Assembly (NCBI GenBank): GCA_933228895.1
Contig: OW121856.1
Coordinates: 113,683,163 to 113,747,162 of the forward strand
Reading direction: 5' to 3'
From: Platycnemis pennipes
Lineage: Eukaryota; Arthropoda; Insecta; Odonata; Platycnemididae
Length of the DNA: 64,000 nucleotides
This document shows positions 58,887 to 64,000 of this stretch, piece by piece; positions within the stretch are counted from its first letter, which is position 1, and each line of letters starts with the position of its first letter. The position numbers were made by a program, and so were the translations under genes. The notes beneath the pieces were generated by a model. It was given only the letters and a program-made list of their open reading frames with translations. It was not told the DNA's origin and did no database searches.

Positions 58887-59098
58887 AGAAGAGGGGAGGC
58901 CAGAGGGCGTGTGTGTGTGTGCTCGTGTGATGGGTGGGCGTGCGTTGTTTCCGTGAATCTCGTGGTGCCCTCACGAGTCCACTGTCTGGGTGCGGTGATG
59001 GCGGGCCCCGCGACGGATATTACAATGCGTGGTGCAGCCGTGGCGTCGGGTCCCCCGATGGCATCCTTCCTTCGCCTGGGCTGAGAGCGTCTAGCGGC

Positions 59099-59141
59099 AT
59101 GCCTCCCCGCCTCTTACTCCCCTGCCTCCTGCTGTTGTCTG
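59099..59141 (+). CDS. Candidate first coding exon with signal peptide
   Basis: ATG at 59099 gives MPPRLLLPCLLLLS plus one base of the next codon, then GTGAGT at 59142. The hydrophobic core LLLPCLLLLS looks like a secretory signal peptide. The exon lies in a CpG-rich block (58880-59170) with an NRF-1-type site. An upstream reading frame (MAGPATDITMRG, 59000-59084) ends before it. The rest of the gene would lie beyond a long first intron, possibly outside the window. It is the best host-gene candidate here, supported by composition, signal sequence and donor only. Confidence 0.5.
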
Positions 59142-59144
59142 GTG

Positions 59145-61112
59145 AGTCAACGACCTCGCCGTAAGTGCGGCGACCTTTCGTGAGAAACTGCGGTGGGTGT
59201 CGTCTTATTGATGGACATTAAGGTGAAATACCGCTTCGAGATTACTTCATCGCCAATTCACAGTCATGAGATGTGCCCTTCAACCTTAAAATAGTACTAC
59301 ATTTCGGTGTCCACACGGACGAGAAACGTCCTGAGGTAAACAACATACGCAGGGCAATAATCGGGAAAACGTCAATCTTCAAAAATGCCCCTAATCTCTT
59401 ACCTGCCGTTTCTCCGGGACATTGGATGCGTGATAATGGTGCAGTGAAGGAGCGCGAACCTCATAGGACGAGGGTTTGTACTATGCAGTCTAGTGCAGGG
59501 AAAGTTGCATCGCGACCATGCACGTAATCCTTTTAAAATCCATGGGCTAATATATGGAATAGACCCTGTACTAATTCTACCCTTGTAATAACCACGATTT
59601 GACGGTACTTAGAGTTCGCGTTTATTGTCTGTTGTTCATTGTTGTGCATTTTTCTCTAGATATGCGAGTGCAGGGGCGGAGGGTCGGGGTTTTGCCAGAG
59701 GCGGCAACCCTGTATTTCAAACACTCCGCCTGGGGTACTTCCAACATGGCGAAGGTTTGTTTACAACACTTGACATAAGGTGTTTTGTAGGATTCTTTCG
59801 GGCGATTAACCTGTTTTATTATGTATGAAATATTTGTAGGATATATGTAGTCGAGGCAGGCATTTCTAATGTCATTGTAGGGATGCATGAATAGCAATCT
59901 TGCGCCTATCTAAAGGGAGGAGATTGACCTATTGAAGAGGTTCCTTTCTCGTAGGGACTTGTCAAAGAGTACTAAGAAATCATTTCGTTATTTGACTTGG
60001 TGCATTTCGCGCACTCTTCATCTCACAATGTTCACGCCTCATTCAAGTGGGCTAGTATTGGAAATTCATCAATTTGAATAGCAGGAGACGAGGGCCAAAT
60101 AGCAGGCTAATGGTGGGAGTAGTCATTGAACTCACGTGTGATATGTTTTTTGTCTTCTGTCCACACCGTAGGCGATGATCGGCCCTTCCACCTTTTGCCA
60201 CTCTTCGGCTCTTGCATTGGAGCGGAGCTGCTTCGATAGCAACACATGGACCTTTAACTAAGCAGCAGCTCGTTTTCTTTCAATACAAAGTTCATCTATA
60301 TTTTCAGGAAACTTTTGATACCTGTTTGAGAGTGGGATCCACAATCAGCGAGCGGGATTTCCTCTCAAATCGCGCGCAGTTGGTATAGTTTTTCATTGAA
60401 TTACGCTTCCGGAAACAACAGTGTATAGCTGAGAACGTGCTCCGATTTTGCCCCTCTTGTCATTATATTACCTCATTATATTTATTTGGGAGAAAAAGCC
60501 ATTAGAAGAGTTGCTATGAGCAGTGCTCTACCAGACGAGTTCACGTTTTTATCAAGGTTGACGACACGAAAGGAGGATCACGACCGCGATTAAACGACAA
60601 TTATTTCATAATACAAGCATAAATGGCCACCCTTAGGTAAACATCGTGAAAATTTCTCGAAAATTGGTTGAGATTAATGAATAAAAAGCATACACGAGAG
60701 TTTTCTAACAATATTTATTTTTTGAACTGTTAGAATGGCACTTTTTCAATCCATGTTTTGGCACATAACTAGCTGAAATCAGAAATGCATCGAGAGTAGT
60801 CTATGATGTATAATTCTGTAACTCATCCCCAGGTGAGCCAGACTTCCACTCTGACCGGTTGGATGTTAACAGAAGGTCCCTCAAGTGACGTGAATTGAAG
60901 GCCATTTGGGGAGAATCCTAATGGTAACATAGTGGGAGGTTTTGAAAACCTTATGTTAAACCTAATTTGAAAGAAATGCAAAATTCAAAAATGCCCATCT
61001 AAATTGAGTACGTCATCCAACGATAATAGATGGGAAGCTTAAATTAGGAAGGATTACTTATACAATTTAGTTTATATTGACACGAGTGATTAGTGCTGGA
61101 AGTTATGAGTAA
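59145..61112. other. Presumed intron or intergenic DNA, nothing recognised
   Basis: No domain, RNA gene or transposon end is seen. If the 59.1 kb exon is real, this would be the first intron. Confidence 0.4.
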
Positions 61113-61337
61113 AGGCCTGGTTACACGATACATTAACATGTAGGTACGAGTTAATGTGTAAATGCATGAACACGAAAATGCACCGTGTAACCACACCAAA
61201 ATGTACAAATGAATGAATGCGTGAACAGAAAATAGAACCAGTTCTATTTGGTTCATGCATTCGCACAAGTTGCACTGAAACCATTCACTCAAATGTACAT
61301 GAACCCGTATGTGTTAATGTATATTGTAACCTGGCCT
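61113..61337. mobile_element. Harbinger-type MITE (225 bp)
   Basis: The ends AGGCCTGGTTACACGATACA and, on the minus strand, AGGCCAGGTTACAATATACA are flanked by TAA (61110-61112 and 61338-61340). A second inverted pair (AACCAGTTCTATTTGGTTCA) is internal. The AGGCC start and TAA duplication match the outer element at 12629-32142. Confidence 0.88.
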
Positions 61338-61340
61338 TAA

Positions 61341-62220
61341 AACTTTTTTTATATATATTTATTTAAACATTCTCGGTAATTTTCCCATTTACAGAGAAAA
61401 AAAAGTAAAAAGGACTATCAATACATTTTGTGTACAATTAAAAAATATATATATCAATATATCCCAAGAGGCACATGTACCTGACCTAACATAAGATAAG
61501 ATCTGATTCAATTCAACCCCTCCAATCCATACATTTACAATTTCATATGACATTTAGGTTGCAAGGTGATAGGTGCCATATGATAATTTAACCAATACAT
61601 TACATTAGTACAATAAAATATAGATGTGTTAAATACAATTGACTTCACGTAGTTTTCTTACATCCAGTTGAGTGTTATAAAAAATATCAATCACATCTGG
61701 AAATTCCTTACCAATTCTATTTAGCCCTTCTATAGTAGAATTTTTTCCATTATTTGTTCTGTGGTAACTGCAATGAAATTTAGAATATTCTCTCTCCATA
61801 TATGCTGGAACATTTAAACTTACCATGTTACCATTTCCTCACAGTTGATATGATTATTAATAATCTTGTGCCAAAACAAAAGATCAGCAATTTTGCACCT
61901 GAATTTTAGGAACTCTATATTCAACATATTTTGTATCTCAATATAATTAATATATAAATAGTTGATGTTACACTTATATGCTATGTACCTCAAAAAAATG
62001 GAGTAATAAACATGTTAGAATGTTTATTACCTAATGATCTAAATATTTACCAGTTGTGAAGCTTATCAATGGAACCTTGAGATGAATTACATTGCAACAG
62101 CCTTTTCCAGCATACCACTGGAAGGAGTGTGTTCTATTTACCTCAACAATGTATCGCTGGGGTGCAATATGCATGCCAGGGTTATTAGAACAAGGGAAAG
62201 GCCAAAAGTGACACAGCTGA
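61341..62220. other. AT-rich stretch, nothing recognised
   Basis: No supported gene, RNA or repeat is seen. Confidence 0.45.
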
Positions 62221-62264
62221 CAAATGGCTAAGTCGCTGCTTCTCAGTCCATCACAAACACAGGA

Positions 62265-62435
62265 GAGAAGAGGGGGGGATTATTGCTCCACCCTCCCCTC
62301 CTCACAACAAGGGGTCCTCCCCCTCTACCGTGGGGGGGGAGAGGAGACCTTAGGAGACACCCTCCCCCCTCCTCAGGGTGTGGAGGATGTGCAAGTGGGG
62401 GCATATTCTCCCACCCTTCGTTGTTTTTGGAGGAA
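62265..62435. repeat. G/C-run foldback insertion next to the pogo relic
   Basis: Pyrimidine runs (CCACCCTCCCCTCCTC, CCTCCCCCTCTACC) alternate with purine runs (GGGGGGGGAGAGGAGACC, GGTGTGGAGGATG). They can pair over short distances. Open frames in it are composition artefacts. Confidence 0.5.
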
Positions 62436-62479
62436 AAAATTAGATGCAGAGCTGGTTTACTCCACATGAAGATCCTGGC

Positions 62480-63141
62480 ACAAGATACAGTGTTAGTGAA
62501 AACGGTTGGATGGACACTGTTATTCTTAACAAATGGTTTTCCACTGTATTCTTAAGACACATTCCCTCAAAAGGAGTTTGCTGTGGATGAAAAATTGTTT
62601 TGTTTTTTGATGGCTACAAGTCCCATGATAATTATGAAATTGTTAAATAGGCTTTTATGATAATTGCCAAGTTCCCTCCACACCGGACACACCTAATCCA
62701 ACCTCTAGACAAAACAGTCTTTAGTGCTCATAAGAAGGGCTGGACAGGGATATTAATTGATTGGTTTAGACAAAAACCTGGTGAATGTCTGCCAAAGGGC
62801 AAGTTTGGTAATTTAATTGGTAACTGTGGTCCATCTGCTTTAAACCACAATATCTTACTTCTGAGTTTTTAGCTTGCGGGCTATATGCTGTGGACAAAGG
62901 TAAATTTCCTGGAGGAGATCTTGATCCCCAAGCTTTTCTAAGATATAAAAGGTGGAAAAATTATGGAAATATTACTTCCACAAAAGATTCTGGGAATTTA
63001 AATCTTAGTGAAAATGAAACACCTCACTTTCGTGCTCCATTCCTTGCAAAAACTGCATTAGGCATACTGAATACAGACTCATCTGCAAATTCTAATAATC
63101 TAATTCTGCCATTTTCATCCTCATTACCAGTATCATCCTAA
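62480..63141 (+). pseudogene. pogo/Tigger (DDE_1) transposase, C-terminal half
   Basis: Across shifting frames I read SENGWMDTVILNKWF, LFFDGYKSHDNYEIVK (the second catalytic D region), then from 62657 the open MIIAKFPPHRTHLIQPLDKT and VFSAHKKGWTG, matching LPPHTTH.LQPLD...F...K. GPSALN....GFLACGLYAVDKGKF continues after a stop at 62872. Stops at ~62640 and 62872 show it is dead. The N-terminal HTH domains and the first catalytic region were not found. Confidence 0.82.
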
Positions 63142-63919
63142 CCAATTTATGCAAGCACTTCTGCACAATCCAGTGAGCGAATTTCACCAGAAGCCGGAGA
63201 AACTACTCCAAATAGCTCTGCATCAGATAGTCCTTCATTTGAAATGTTTATCTGAGAATCATTAAGTGCCCGTTACAAAGAAAACTCGGAGAAAACAGTT
63301 AGCAGGGGGAGATTAAAAATTAATTCAAATTTTAACACTCAACGAAATAATGGCACAGCTTAGGAATGACTCAGAGCAGAAAAGAAACACATTCAAAAAA
63401 AGGTTGGCAATGAAGTGAAAACGCAAGCCTGAGGCTAAAAATCGAATCATTGAGGATTTCACATCATCTGAGTCTGAAGGAGGGCCACAACAGTAAGTTC
63501 TTCAGATGAGATGGAGGAAGATACTCAAAACAACTTTAGCATTCCATCCAATGCTATGAAGGAGTGTAATGTATTATGCTGTATATTTTGATGAGAAATG
63601 GTTTCTTGGTTGTTTACTGAATTTAAGTGATGATAAAAAAACTGCAAAAAATAAATTTTTATCTGAAAAAATGCAGGATACCTTTGATTGGCCCAAGCAA
63701 GATGACATATCAGAGGTAAAGTCAGACTTTATATTTTGTGGCCCAGTTAAACTGATTGGAAATGGTCCATTTCAAATTTCATGCAGTAGAAAAATAATTA
63801 TGAAATGTAAAGAAATAGAAAAATATTTGATGCAATGCAAAAAAATGTTCAAAAAGTTCATCTTTCAAATTGTTCTAGAAATTTATTTAAAGTTAAGGTA
63901 TAAATATATTTTAGGTTAA
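63142..63919 (+). pseudogene. Downstream part of the pogo-type protein with WP-containing domain
   Basis: There is a low-complexity serine/proline stretch, then the open frame 63569-63919: YYAVYFDEKWFLGCLLNLSD, LSEKMQDTFDWPKQDDISEV, DFIFCGPVKLIGNGPFQI. A YY.V.YD..WY.G pattern followed by F.WP..DD occurs in small Tudor/chromo-like C-terminal domains of some insect transposon proteins. I recall this loosely and am not sure. It may be the 3' end of the same element. Confidence 0.5.
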
Positions 63920-64000
63920 ATTTATAAATCAAGTTGAATTTTTGACAATGTTATACCTACCTACCTGCTGAAAATAGTTTTAATTTCAACTTTCATGTAA

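Overview
This window looks like transposon-dense DNA from an animal nuclear genome, probably an arthropod. The evidence is spliced coding exons with GT..AG introns, CR1/Jockey-type and RTE-type LINEs, a BEL/Pao gag relic, Harbinger, hAT, Tigger/pogo and THAP-containing elements, many MITEs, AT-rich sequence, and no bacterial-style operons. I cannot name the species. Almost every recognisable gene belongs to a mobile element. The best host-gene candidate is a CpG-rich promoter with a signal-peptide first exon near 59.1 kb.

Layout. 0.65-4.9 kb: a 4.2 kb DNA transposon with ~50 bp inverted ends and a CTATA target duplication, holding an RTE relic. 7.4-9.3 kb: a Harbinger-like non-autonomous element, much of which is copied again at 9.7-11.2 kb. 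12.6-32.1 kb: the central feature, a nest of transposons. An outer Harbinger-type element (TSD TAA) contains an autonomous Harbinger with a 419-aa HARBI1-like transposase and a 256-aa MADF protein. The MADF gene is split by a CR1-like LINE (8-bp TSD AACAGCAT). The LINE is split by an ISL2EU-type element (2-bp TSD AT) that encodes a spliced SWIM/YqaJ nuclease and a spliced THAP-DDE transposase. An intron of the nuclease gene holds a MITE (TSD TAA). A GTAC-rich 2.6 kb element also lies inside the Harbinger. Removing each insertion at its target duplication restores the reading frame of the layer below, which is strong internal proof of the order.

33-36.6 kb: two copies of a GGCC/GAC-rich repeat on either side of a 5'-truncated LINE. 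40.06-48.07 kb: a large inverted repeat with ~330 bp spacer. Its arms share a THAP exon relic, a hAT MITE and a degenerate Tigger. Only the left arm carries a 791-bp insertion of two and a half tandem 325-bp units, each holding a tRNA-like sequence; the right arm preserves the empty site. 48.5-55.6 kb: a 60-bp minisatellite, a SWIM-domain relic, a decayed LINE and a repeat region. 55.9-57.1 kb: a BEL/Pao gag relic. 57-58.2 kb: GGCC-rich MITE-like repeats. 58.9-59.14 kb: promoter and first exon. 61.1 kb: a Harbinger-type MITE. 62.5-63.9 kb: a broken pogo/Tigger transposase.

Two themes recur. Palindromic CRE-like TGACGTCA octamers sit just inside the ends of unrelated DNA transposons, several next to CCAAT boxes. 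Short snap-back inverted duplications occur at several places, one of them provably derived in one arm of the large inverted repeat. All coordinates and frames were read by eye; family assignments rest on motif recognition without a database search.
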